Positions 11,391 through 22,779 of a stretch of DNA of 64,000 bases are shown here, one piece after another. Origin of the DNA: Liolophura sinensis (taxonomy: Eukaryota > Mollusca > Polyplacophora > Chitonida > Chitonidae); contig NC_088295.1 in assembly GCF_032854445.1 (NCBI RefSeq), positions 79,948,028-80,012,027 on the forward strand. Reading direction: 5' to 3'. The translations under genes were made by a program, and so were the position numbers. Numbering within the stretch: position 1 is the stretch's first letter; each line of letters begins with the position of its first letter. The notes below the pieces were generated by a model. That model worked only from the letters and a program-made list of their open reading frames with translations. It ran no database searches and was not told the DNA's origin.

Positions 11391-12340
11391 TATGAGTATC
11401 CAGCATGGTACTCAGAGCACCGATTGGCGAATACCAAAGTCACAACATCTATGTATAGAAATACTATACATGTACAGGCGTATCTAATCTAACTGTAAAT
11501 AGATTTTAATAATAAAAAGATGAACAATAACTTGTAGGTAAAAGGGAAATGAGCCTGTAGAGTAAAAATATTAACTTTCACAGGTACAAGTTAATGCCCC
11601 TACTGAAACTCTTCAATATGAGTTTAACACTAAAGGATGTCGTAAAGTAGACAACCTCGTCAAACAGCAGTTCACCGTGAACTACGATCGTGTGCAGTGA
11701 AACAGCAACAACGAAAAAATGATTTAGTGCCCTAAACTTGGAGCAAAAGACGTTTTATGCCAAATCATGCCACAGTCAGTGAGTAGTAATGTTGTTTTAA
11801 CTGGAAAGATGCTGTACGTAGTTTGTTACAACAAGAATCTGTCCAAAAGTAATGGAAACTCTACCCGAATTTCTCACTTCAAAATATTAACAATGGCGGA
11901 TGTTTCGCCAAACTTAAGGTTGCTAGAAAAATGCTGTTTGCAACCTAGCGAAACTATATCTGATCACCATACTTGGGGAGAAACTCCGTCAACATGTCAA
12001 TGTATTATACGTGAAAAATGATCATCTAATTAAATCATCAGGTGTTAAAATTCTTACGTTGGAAAGGACAGGGGTCCACGGAAACTGTGTCCTTCAAAAG
12101 TTTTATCAAGCCGTAAAAAATAACTTGCGCTCATGAGTCCACAAAATATCCTGTCTCTATATGATCAAAATCTTCGAAAATATTCCACAAAAATTCTAAT
12201 TTAATTTAAGGATATCGCTGACCCATAACAATTCACATTCTACAGGTAAAACCTATGTCTAAGTTATGGAAAAAGTAGTAAATTAACCCTTAACCTGCCA
12301 TGCAATTATATGAAATAATATACTGTCTCTAGCAAAATCG
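11391..12340. other. No feature recognised
   Basis: AT-rich sequence between the LINE fragment and the end of copy B. Open frames here are short and show no family motif. Confidence 0.4.
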
Positions 12341-12344
12341 CCAC

Positions 12345-12605
12345 AGTATTTACACGCAAGACTGAAAATCAAAGAAAACCCTTCGTGTGATGTAAGCGGA
12401 AATGTGACTAGTTATTCCATAGAGTGTTCACAATTGTATTAATTGTGTACCCACGATGTGATACGCGGAATTTGCCTTTGTCTGTATTATATGGATACAT
12501 GGGGAATGTAGGTAAGTCTGCATTACAACATAAAAGTGCGGAATTCTATATCTATACATGTCATGTTATAAGCAAAACCTGTGTTTCAGCAATTTATAAA
12601 TAGTA
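12345..12605 (+). pseudogene. Extra fragment of the L1-like LINE C-terminus
   Basis: This matches 21,645-21,960 in the same orientation (TATTTACACGCAAGACTGA; TAGAGTGTTCACAATTGTAT; TACATGTCATGTTATAAGCA), with deletions and stops. It is a second, more decayed copy of the same LINE 3' region next to the end of copy B. Confidence 0.7.
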
Positions 12606-13215
12606 TTAAAGGTGATAGGAGAAAATCACGATCAAACAACCAACATATCTTATGGTCCTGTGTCTCATTTGCTTTGTTGTGAGTTTTAGATTGGTGTTTC
12701 CTAGGATATCGCAGGGAGTTGACCAATGGTCATCGAGTTCAGAGACACAAATTAAACCCCTACACATATACAAGCACAAGAGCTACACTTTTAAGGTTTA
12801 GCTTAAAAATAAATTATATGGATATATCATTTTTGACAAATATAAAAAGAAAACAAAGCAAAGAAAATTATAAAATTGAGTAAACTTTATTGAAAGTGAA
12901 TTAAGTGGACATTAATATTTGGTTTGTACATCCATTTATGTACTCTTAGACAGTATAGAAATAAAACGTGTAAAGCTTAAAATCTCATAATGTATTAGCA
13001 AAGCTACATGTTAAATCGACACTAATCATTAACTGTGTCAGGTAAAACTAAAAACATACATAATATAGCTGTTAACATAAAGGCATAACTAAAATGAATC
13101 TATGTTTACCAAGGAATGTCTGTGCTTCAATGAGAAAGAAAATCGAGTTAAAAACAGACCTTTTTCTGTGCCTTATAGACTAAAAATTTTAAATTGATTC
13201 TTTGGTAGATGTTTT

Positions 13216-15030
13216 CTATACTCTGCTGACAGGAATAAGTTCTTCACTTGATGAGACATTGGTGTCAGTAGTGGTATGCATGGCAACACCGCCCGTCAAG
13301 TTAGTGCCTCCTAAGTTGATCTCTACCTCGTTGAATTCCACACATTTCTGGAAACAGAATCCAAGGCACTTCATTCATTGTCAAAATCACATGGTTTACA
13401 GTTGGTTTACATTTACTTCGCCAAAAAAAAAAAACAAAAAAAAAAAAACCTGCATGGCAAAATTATTGTGAATTAGTTATTATATTAATAATAATTATGG
13501 ATATTATATATTATTATAATGTTCATGCCCAAGTTGCTGCCAGACCTTCACACGTACGACCAGAGAAGAAGCCCGCAAGAGCTGAACTTTGAACTCGTAG
13601 CGATAGAATACGAAATTAAAATACAGTTAAAATAAGGCTGGGCCAAAATGAGGCTTTCTGATATCTAACGTTAGATTCATGCGGATTAGGTCACCATACT
13701 CACCATGAGCACGTTATTTTCATTGCAGTCCTTTCCTGTTTGTTCGTTTTCATGCCTAGAAACATGAAGGCATTGAGAAATTATTACACTGATATGAGTG
13801 TTGCTTATGTGAATCCTTACAAAGCTTATGCGCTACTGTTGTTAAGCATGTTAAAATTCTCAGGCAATTTGAATAGACTTATTCGGAAATCATCATAGTG
13901 TAGAAAAAGTCTTGTCTGTCGGTATTTTATAGAATTGGCCCTTACCTGTCCACAACAGATGCGAGAAACCCGCGAAGTTTGCTAATAACCGCCTCCAACA
14001 TAAGTTTTTGGGTTTTATCAAGTCCTTTATATGGACGTCGGAGTTTCTAAAAAGCAAAGAGAGCAAGTTGATAAATTCATCCATGTTATATACTACTATA
14101 CACAGTGTGAATAGCTTTAATGACCCTAAAACGATTGTTTGTCACGCGTCATGATTGGTAAAATGGCTTTATGCTTGGTTAATGTGTTAGGGAAGAAGTT
14201 ATTCGTGTTTTCGATAAACAATCTGGCACTGAACAGCAAACTTCAAGCAGCCCCTGGTACCGCTCATGTACAACCGAGATAGCACACAATAATGGCACCT
14301 TCATACCCAATTTTTTTTCCAGGATGTTTCAGCATGAATAAACAGTGATGCTTTTAGAGAAAGGCGCGAGACATGAAACAAAAATGCAGGTTATGACCAA
14401 GGTTAACTGGGTGAGTGAGTGAGTGAGTGAGTGGTTGAGTGCTTGGGGTTAAACACAAGGTTATCTGAGAACCAAGACCAAGGCAGCAGAGTGTGGGATA
14501 TGATGACCTACCTGCAGGATCAGTCTACGCAGAAGCATCTCTTTCTGGAGCATGTCGTGATATTTCGCTACTATGTCATCCAATTTCTGGCCTCCTTTGA
14601 ACAGATTCTTTTGGCTGGAAGTCTTGCCAATCTTGCGTTTGTTAAAATTTTGGAAGCTTTCTTTAACAGACTACAAAAGCAAAGTTGTTTCATGAGAATG
14701 AGGTGAAAAGCCTAACTATTTACACTGCGAAATTTCAATATCATTTATTTGATATAGGATATGAGTAAAGCATATAACTGAATGTATACATGTGGTGGGG
14801 TCCTTCGTGACCGATGGCATCAGCACACCAGCACGCCGCAATGACCCAGGAGTTTCCCACCAATGCGGTCGCTTTTAGTTCAAGTCCAGCTCATACTGGC
14901 TTCCCCGGCCGTAAGTGAGAACGTGTGACAGCAACATGTGGATGGTCGTGGGTTTCCCCGGTTTCTTCCCACAATAATGCACACCGTATAAGTTAAATAT
15001 TCTTGAGTATGGCGAAAAACACCAATCAAA

Positions 15031-15073
<43 letters not shown>

Positions 15074-16475
15074 ATATAAATATTGTTTATAAGAAATAAG
15101 TATTCCTTTTCTCAGTGTGTAGTTACATTGACAAGTGATAACTACATGTATATTTGCCATGAAATTACCTGTCTACATTTACACAACTTGTTCAGGATCT
15201 CCAGCTCAGATTTCAACAACTTCGTGAGTTTCTGCTTCTTGACCGAATCCTCATTGCTCATTCTCAAGTCTAAAGCACTCCAGATACGCCCCCTATAAAT
15301 AAAAGTATTTAGAAAGCAGTGAAATATATGTTTAATTTCTATTCAGTGACCTTCGCTGTGGTGGTAGAAGGGCTTGAGAACAAGAGCACATACAGCCAGG
15401 TTCTGTGGAACAGTAATGATATAAATAAGCGCAGCCAATAGGGACAGGTTTCTGGAAAAATATGAACTCACTCGGTGTCAGTTTCCCAAATATGTCCGCC
15501 ATCATTCAGTCCACGTGACTTATCGTCTGGTAATCCACATTGGCGTCCATATAGCATTCCCTCACGGGCTGGCTTTGTGTCCTGAATGACTAAGTCAAAC
15601 TGACTGAATACTGAGTAGGCGACTTCGCCATCTGAAATATAAGAGAACATCAAAAAACGAAATTAGAATTTACACGGGGTACCACACTTATGTTTATATG
15701 TATTATTGCTTTAATTATACGGTTTTATTTCTATTATTAAAAATGGGGCTAATGAAACAATGGCTATAAGTAAACCTCAACCAGTTTTGCACTGAAAGTT
15801 TCAGAACACAGGCACCAAATATCTCGTCTCTTGGTATAACTAAATTTATCAATCGATGTATAACTAACATTGCCTTACCCCAGTCATTATCTTGAAACTT
15901 GGCCACAAGCACATCCGGGTCAGTGACAGCATTACTCCAGCTGAATATGTCACAAAGGTAACTCTTCTCAAAATCAAACCTACATGACGGACAAAATTAC
16001 ACCATGCTTTAAAACTGTTCATTTTGAAATTTATCAGAGGAGTGAAAAGATAAAGGACATGACAATTAGGTGAGTAATCCCATTTGAAAATAGCGAGCTT
16101 TATGTAAGCTTATGGGAAGGCATGTTAAACACGTATCATGTAAGTATTCTGTTGAAGTTCCATCGCGAATTTTGGGAGTTATTCCTAATCTATACCCGTC
16201 AGCATCTGTCGTAGGTTTCTCACGAGGGGTATAACATGTACAAGTACACAGTTTCGCTAGTCATGTAAAACATTCGAAATTATTTATGACTAGTGGTTGG
16301 GATTAGCAGTAAAGCAATAAGCCATAAAACCTCAGTGTGCAAGCGTATGCATGTACAACACAAAAGAACACATTGTAGCATTTGGCTTTGGACTGCTCTG
16401 CGTTAAGAAGAAAAAAGAAAAACAATAAAACTGAATAGATGTTAATCTTATGGTTACTACTTACTGCATCGCCAT
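13216..16475 (-). CDS. U gene copy B: intact eight-exon gene, unknown protein of 279 residues
   Basis: Exons (minus strand order): 16,465-16,475, 15,879-15,979, 15,472-15,631, 15,169-15,292, 14,512-14,670, 13,946-14,046, 13,704-13,755 and 13,216-13,347. All introns are GT-AG, phases match throughout, and the total is 840 nt with a TAG stop. I chose ATGGCGATGCA|GT as the start because it is the only phase-compatible upstream exon and sits below the CRE cluster. The protein starts MAMQFDFEKSYLCDIFSW, then an acidic/aromatic part with GMLYGRQCGL and GGHIWETDTEGRIWSALDL (residues about 40-100). A lysine-rich, probably helical middle (about 100-185, SELEILNKLCKCRQ) and a Thr/Ser-rich tail ending SRV follow. 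I see no signal peptide, membrane segment or known domain. It lies downstream of the CTL gene on the same strand. Confidence 0.7.
14790..15080 (+). mobile_element. tRNA-headed SINE in U intron 4 (copy B)
   Basis: Same insertion as 6,560-6,862 and 54,940-55,275. The head begins GGTGGGGTCCTTCGTGACCG, then AGTTCAAGTCCAGCTCATAC. It ends in a run of about 14 AAATA/AATA units. The tail is longer here than in copy A. Confidence 0.85.
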
Positions 16476-16567
16476 GTAGATTCCCGAAAATTCTTTAAAG
16501 ATAAGGAAGTTCCTTTAAAACCAATGTAAGCCTAAGAGTTTCCAAATGAAGACATTAAACAATCAGA

Positions 16568-16623
16568 TGACGTCATCTTATTGGCGCCTTGAAACCGACG
16601 TCACAATGCTTATGGTGACGTCA
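16568..16623 (-). promoter_or_regulatory. Two CRE palindromes upstream of the intact U gene
   Basis: TGACGTCA at 16,568-16,575 and 16,616-16,623, plus a one-mismatch CGACGTCA near 16,597. They correspond to two of the three sites in copies A and C. The third is lost because copy B diverges at about 16,667. Confidence 0.4.
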
Positions 16624-16748
16624 CATATGTTTTAATGCCGTCATAGTTTGGTACTGAACAGTTTTGGGGTGAATGGAGACCGGGCAAACGCCATGTTTTT
16701 GACGTCAAAGGTTCCATTCCCAGATCATTATAGACCGGTTGTCGTACA

Positions 16749-16820
16749 ATCATTTTTTGACTGGTCCAATCTCGGTCTCCCGCGTGACAGGCGGGATACT
16801 CACCACTATTCTGTCGAGGA
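16749..16820 (-). tRNA. tRNA-Asp(GTC)-like relic
   Basis: The minus strand from 16,820 reads TCCTCGACAGAATAGTGGTG, then AGTATCCCGCCTGTCACGCG GGAGACC. This matches the D arm and the anticodon arm (loop CTGTCAC, anticodon GTC) of animal tRNA-Asp. The T arm (GAGATTGGACC) no longer pairs and lacks GGTTCGAATCC, and the acceptor end is missing. It is a pseudogene or the head of a tRNA-derived SINE, probably not functional. It lies in the copy-B-only insert. Confidence 0.6.
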
Positions 16821-17277
16821 TTGCGTGGTCGATAGCCGGGATATTTGCAGGTAGGTTTTATGTCTAACCAGCTTGTCGCTTTGTTTATGAATTATGATGA
16901 TAAGGGTTCCTTTATTTCGTGTACGACTTAGCTTTGCTACAGACACATGCGCAATGAAAGCAATTGTCGCTGAGACGAAAGATTCCATGTATATATTAAG
17001 TGTGGCTAGAGCATTTGGCCGGCACGTGTAGGACCCATCAGCGGCAACTGCACAGATTGTTGATTTTTTTTTGTTTGGAATAAGAAAATTTATTCACCAT
17101 TAAGACATATTTACTGGAATAACAATACAGTGTACGAGACACGATCTGTGCAGCAATCTAATTTTAAAAAAATATATATATCACAGAGACCTAGATTGCT
17201 TATTTCTCATGTAAGTGTCAGTTCTTGAGGACGTTACCTGGGTAAGTAAATAAGTTTACCGTTTAGAACTTTACAGA

Positions 17278-17930
17278 TTAGGTTATTTTTTCACACCATA
17301 TATCTTTGAAACACCTTGGGCCGAGACGAACAAAATCAACATGAACCCGTGTTCTTACAATACCCTTTGCAAGAGAAACAGTATAACTGGCACCTCTTTG
17401 TTTCCCATTAAAGATTATGTTATTTCTGGCACACCACAATGAAAACTGAAGAACACTCAATGTATGCAAACAAACTGATTCGTCTGCTTTGTTTACATTT
17501 TCAAACACTTTATGGATAAGGTGCTTTTCGTTAAAGAACGGTACAAAACACTGCAAGAAATTCATTAATTAGATGTCTAATCATGTGACATTCCGCAAAT
17601 AAATGTACCTGTGTTTCTGAGCCTTGACAGAACACACACGCGTCATTAGTGGCTATATTTCGACGCAAAAGCCTCTCTTTAATAAGGTAGGATGTCATAA
17701 ACTAGTTTAAAACAAAAATTAATAAAGTTGTGATCTAGGGATTTATTAAATACAGCCTTCCATATAACTGGCCATTCCAACTGCGGCCGCTTCACAACAA
17801 CACGTGGGGCTTCTATGACTTTTTTAAGAATCTGGATATAAATAGCCTTGCTAGAACAAATAATAGGCAAGGTCTGACCTGTATAAAATTCCCGCCAAGC
17901 ATCAAGGGCGTACTTGTAAAACCTAGGCAC
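17278..17930 (-). pseudogene. LINE ORF2 C-terminal fragment in the copy B insert
   Basis: The minus strand reads ...NFINFCFKLVYDILPY in one frame. After a one-base shift near 17,680 it continues ACVFCQGSETQVHLFAECHM, a C-x2-C-x7-H-x4-C knuckle typical of the C-terminus of non-LTR ORF2 proteins. FSLWCARNNIIFNGKQ follows, a common motif after that knuckle. No reverse transcriptase core is seen. It is absent from copies A and C. Confidence 0.75.
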
Positions 17931-17939
17931 ATACTCTGA

Positions 17940-18192
17940 ATGAGTGAGTGAGTGAGTGCTTGGGGTTTACCGTCGTACTCAACAATTTTTCAGTCACATG
18001 ACGACAAAGGAATCCTTAGGGTGCATGTACGTGTAATGTGCCTCCTTGTTGCAGGACGGATTTACACCGCTCTTTTATTTAGTGCTGCTTCACTGAGACG
18101 ACTTACCGAAGGCAAGTAAGCGGCCCCGCCCGAACCATTATACTGATACGGGTGAACAAGTCGTTGCACTATCCCCTTCATGCTGAACGCCA
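17940..18192 (-). mobile_element. SINE with (ACTC)n tail in the copy B insert
   Basis: It reads, in reverse, the same body as 4,588-4,800, with a clean GAGTGAGTGAGTGAGTGCTT tail on the left. It is a separate insertion next to the LINE fragment and does not correspond to the A/C SINE. It is 5'-truncated. Confidence 0.85.
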
Positions 18193-18499
18193 ATACTCTG
18201 AATGAGGAATATTAGATCTGCCAAAATCAGGTCTAATATTACGATGTGATCATCCGATCCAGTAAATGGCAAAGTGTGTCCAATCAGCGGTGGATCCGTG
18301 TAACAATTTCAAAATGTGCTTTATACCAAACATTTCAATCTTGCAATAAATATTTTGAACATTAAGACCGCTAGCCGCAAATGAATTGCATGCAACAGTT
18401 TTATTTAACACTCTGCTTTGTTATCCCATAAAAATCTACGAACAGCCTGATTACATTGTGTAACACATTTAGTCCCAAAAACAAGGTCTTTTTTCACTC

Positions 18500-20150
18500 T
18501 AGCGCCACCTCACTGAATGAACTAACATGCCTCCTGCTATCATTTAGCACAAGTCGCTACCGCCTGTAGGTGTCATGTCGTAAGAAGGAGTTCACTTTCT
18601 TGTCGAAATTGTCGACTGTATAACGTGTTGTGCTAGTTGAGAACTGGAGAACGCGAGACCAGACAAATCTTGCAATACTTTAGTCATTTTCGCATGAATT
18701 TTATCAAACCGCGGGAGATTAGTAACAGTTTAGCGCTGTTTTACAAATCTCGCTTTCTCAAGCTCTCGACTCGCGAAATTTATCATGAAAATATCTCGCG
18801 GTTTTTGTTTATCTCGAATCCATTAATCTCACCCCGCCGCCTTAATTAAAAGACGCAGCTCCACGCCGTGATTGACCGCATCTGTCTATTATAGTATGTA
18901 GTTTGGAAACAATTAGCATAAAATGCTGTTTGAACATAAGCTCAAAACACTTGTCAATCTTTTTTGCCATATTTCAAATAAATTCAGTTGCGCTGCAGAT
19001 ATGCATGTTTGAGTAACAAATGCCATACAATACTCATCCATTGAAACACTCATACATCTTCCATGGAATGATATGATTGGAACCGAATGCGCTGAAAAAC
19101 TGTCCACTGTCTGACAATGGGGACCTCCGACAGCAGGAACTTGAGGTCATTTTGAGAAACAATCAGTTATATGTAAGTAAATGAATGTACCGTCCTTGGT
19201 ACTTTGGTTTTTGGTGTCTAGTCTCACGGGAATTTGTTTTTAATCGCTCTGTCACCACTGTGACATTTGTATATGCTTTTTTTATTACGTTCAAAAGGTC
19301 TTTCAGATTAATATTGTACCATAGACAATAAACGTCACAAACTATTTATATCGTCACAAAATACAAAAACTGATCAATCCGAGCCTCTAAATTTCAAGGA
19401 AAACTTGTCAGTAACTTGTCAAAGTCCAGTAGTTTGCCCCGAACCCTCTGTTTTCTTCAACAAATAAGTCTGACCACCATCGTTTACGTGAATTACTGTT
19501 TAGCACTGCGTTGAACAGCAATAAAAAAAACCCAAATCATCAATTCGTCATACGGTTGAACCAGTGAAACTAAGCTGATGTTCCTATTTAATATTTGTTT
19601 TCCTTGGTAATATTTTTTCCTTGGTTTTTTAAGAATGGTGAGACAGAACTGTGACACACTTAGCCGTGTACACAGTACTATAGACTTTTTGGTATATCAT
19701 ATAAGATCTTTACTCGGCTTCACAGCTCTTTTCGAACATTGGAACAGAGAAGCTGAGAGTCCATTTCTATTTTAAAACTTTCACCCTCTAATCTGAGCTC
19801 TAAGGTAAGTCATATTTATTGGATGTCTGTGTAAAACCCAATCAATTGCAAGAACAACAAGGTACGCGTTCAATCCAGCCCCTGGACAGAGAATTTGTGA
19901 AACCGTAACATTCGTTGACTTCCACAAACACGGTGCACGTATGGTGTACGTCTCACATGGGAAAGTTTGTCATTAACTTGCCAGAGGTAGATGGTTTGTA
20001 AATTCCGGTTTCCTGTGCACATAAAAGTGGGCATGATGTAGAAGAAAAATTACGGTGTTAAGTATAGCAATTAAAACAAATAAGTACTTGTTCCCGTTTT
20101 TTCTTTTTTTATATTAATCTGGTTTACAGAAAAGATGTGGAGGAAAGAAT
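18500..20150. other. No gene seen; copy B equivalent of the 3.2-4.9 kb block
   Basis: Non-coding sequence homologous to A in reverse. It includes the empty site (about 18,530-18,555) for the SINE present in A and C. Confidence 0.5.
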
Positions 20151-20379
20151 AATTGGGTTTTGAAACCTCTATTAAAAAGTTGAAACTTATAGATCAAATC
20201 CAAGTCTGTTAAGTGGAATTAAAAACAATAAACCATTGTGACATATATTCATAGCGACACATGCAACTCTAAAATCAAAGGAGAAAACTCCTTATTTTCT
20301 GCTCATATAAGAAAGTTAAATAGTACGCTTGAAAGCCGATTTGTTTTTTGTTGAACATTGATTAAAAAATAATTTCTAA

Positions 20380-21980
20380 GGCACTTGCCAACCAAGTAAA
20401 ACGTTTATTGAGCAAATAGCCCGCTTTTCACAAACTGGTTTCATAAAAGGCAGACGTACTGGTGATAAAATCCGTCTTGCAATAGACATTTTAGAAAACG
20501 AAATTTATCTAGTAAATTGCTTAAAAAAGGATTTAGAGAAAACCTTTGGTTCTGTGGAAGGGCGGTTCTTGCTCTGCGCTTCAGATAAAGTTAATTTCGG
20601 ACCAACGTTCAAGAAATATATATAGTAAAGTTATACACAAAAACCTTCAAGTTGTGTATTAAAGGTTTTATGTATTAAATAATTGCAACTCCACTCAATG
20701 GTCTGAACTACAACGAGCAACACGGTAAGGCTTCTCTCTATCGTCTGCTCTCAAAGATAAACAAAAACGTGATCAATGTGATCGTGTAAATACTTTGAAA
20801 ATCTAACAGGCCTTAGACTAAACTTAAAACGACAAGAATGTTTCCACTTAAAAGCAAGAAGCACTCTAAAGCTGGTTTACCAAACATTAATCCTATTTTT
20901 ATAGCAACAATGTTATTGAGCATTTCTGTTTATTATGGTAGTAATTAAGACCACAGTGTAACACAATTTAAAGCTAGAGATTTTGATGATCGTAACAAGG
21001 CTCTTAAGTTACCATGGATACCGACGTTTTTCTCTAAACGCTCCATGTGGAAATTAAGCGCAACAGAAGTCTACAGGCATTTTGGTGGTCTGTAGGCTTT
21101 CTTTTGCAACGTAACAATGATGTATCAAAGTTAAACAAGTCTATAGCTATATTTCATAAAAAAAAAACCTATTCACTTGATCTGGTGTTAAAGATGAGTA
21201 GAACCCTTACAATGATCTTATATGGAAAATTAAAAATATACTGCAAGGGTAAAAATTATTCCTTAATAAAGCGTGATATAAGGCCAAAATCCGATTTTGC
21301 TCAAGATATTTATGACTGCAATGGAAGGTTCAAGACTTTAACCGCGTTCTGTGCAAATCTAAAGAATATTACAACATTGTTACAACAGTAGCGAACTATA
21401 TCAGTTCAAATGTCCATATTAATGACATGACCATTAGACAACTAAATGAAACCCTATCGGTAAATGACTTCTCTTTAGACAATGCTCATTTTCTCCTATT
21501 AATTTGGATACACTAGTACTATTTTACAGCTTACGAAAAGCCAGGATAATGTCGCTTATAGTAAGTTGAATATGGAATATCCCACGAACTGTACCTATTG
21601 AAAATGAAATAAAACAACTTCAGTACAAATTATTATTTACCGTGCAACAAGTATTTACACGCAAGACGGATAATCAAAGACAACCCTTTGTGTCATGTAG
21701 CGGAAATGTAACTCGTTATTTCATAGAGTGTTCAAAATTGTATCAGTTCTGGTTAGATGTTAATAACTTCATGTATGAGTACGCACGATGTGATACTCGG
21801 ACTTTGCCTTTGTCTGTACTATACCGATACATGGGTAATGAAGGTAAGTCTGCATCACGACACAAAAGTGCGGTCAGGTATATTTTACTCGAAGCGGAAT
21901 TCTATATCTATACATGTCATGTTATAAGCAAAATCTCAGTGTTTCAGCAATTTATAAATTGTGCTAAAGGAATCTAGTTT
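20380..21980 (+). pseudogene. Decayed L1-like LINE, copy B
   Basis: Best-preserved of the three relics. Near 20,440-20,625 it reads TGFIKGRRTGDKI...LKKDLEKTFGSVEGR and FGPTFKKYI (reverse transcriptase, first catalytic Asp region). The ORF at 21,047-21,391 covers a later stretch (FDDRNKA... / RTLTMILYGKLKIY). The ORF at 21,642-21,977 holds the C-terminal segment with CSGNVTRYFIECSKLYQFWL. Frames are disrupted between these blocks, and the catalytic FADD-type box was not found. Confidence 0.7.
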
Positions 21981-22150
21981 TGCTTCAGAAGTTAAATGAA
22001 GACCACGATGTGACAGCACAACCAGCTAGTTTAATTAATAAGACATTGCATTCCCTTTAAACTCACCTTTAACAAAAAGGTACAATAATGAAAGTAGATG
22101 TGTTTTCGACCCTATGGTTTTTGAAATAAGTACATTTCTTATTTCAACAA

Positions 22151-22440
22151 AATGTATGAATATGTATGTATGCTTGGGCTTCACGTCGTACTTGATTGTT
22201 TTTCAGTCATGTGACGACGTTGTGTCGTTAGGTGCGTGTACATATAATGTGTCTTCTTGTGGCGAGTTCATGCCGCCAAAATGCTGCTGCCACGAAAGAT
22301 ACCAGACATGACAGCCCACCGAGGCTCATTATACTGACACCGAATGTTTCCTTTCTCTTACCTCTCAGTGCTGAGCCTCAAGCGAGACAGCAACAAGTAC
22401 CATTTTCCTTTGGTCTTTGGTAAGATCCTGTATGGTCAAC
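22151..22440 (-). mobile_element. SINE-like element with CATA tail (copy B)
   Basis: Reverse counterpart of 970-1,252. The tail is on the left as TATGTATGTATGCTTGGG. The body includes CAGTCATGTGACGACG and GAGACAGCAACAAGTACCAT, matching the related SINE at 37,465-37,835. Confidence 0.6.
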
Positions 22441-22779
22441 AACATGAAAAGGCAAGCTACTGTATCTTTCAGCTATCGATGCTGGCGTGTTGCTATCAAC
22501 AAATAAGTTATTACAGATCATATCTGTAAATAAGGCAATACGCAGTTTATGCATTTGTTGATATATATAGAATGTTTCCTTTGATCAGGTATATTTCAAC
22601 CGCATGTATAATTCTTCTTTTTTGATTTGATCAGGTATATCCCTTTAATTTCTCAACCGCATGTATAATACTTCATTGATTTAATCAGGTATATTCCTTT
22701 AATTTGTCAACTGCATTTATAATACTTTATTTGATTTGATCAGGTATATTCCTTTAATTTGTCAACAGTATGTATAATA

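Noticed and set aside
12345-12605. Fourth copy of the duplicated block
   Set aside because: Only the LINE C-terminal part matches, and it is much more diverged. It is better read as another fragment of the same LINE.
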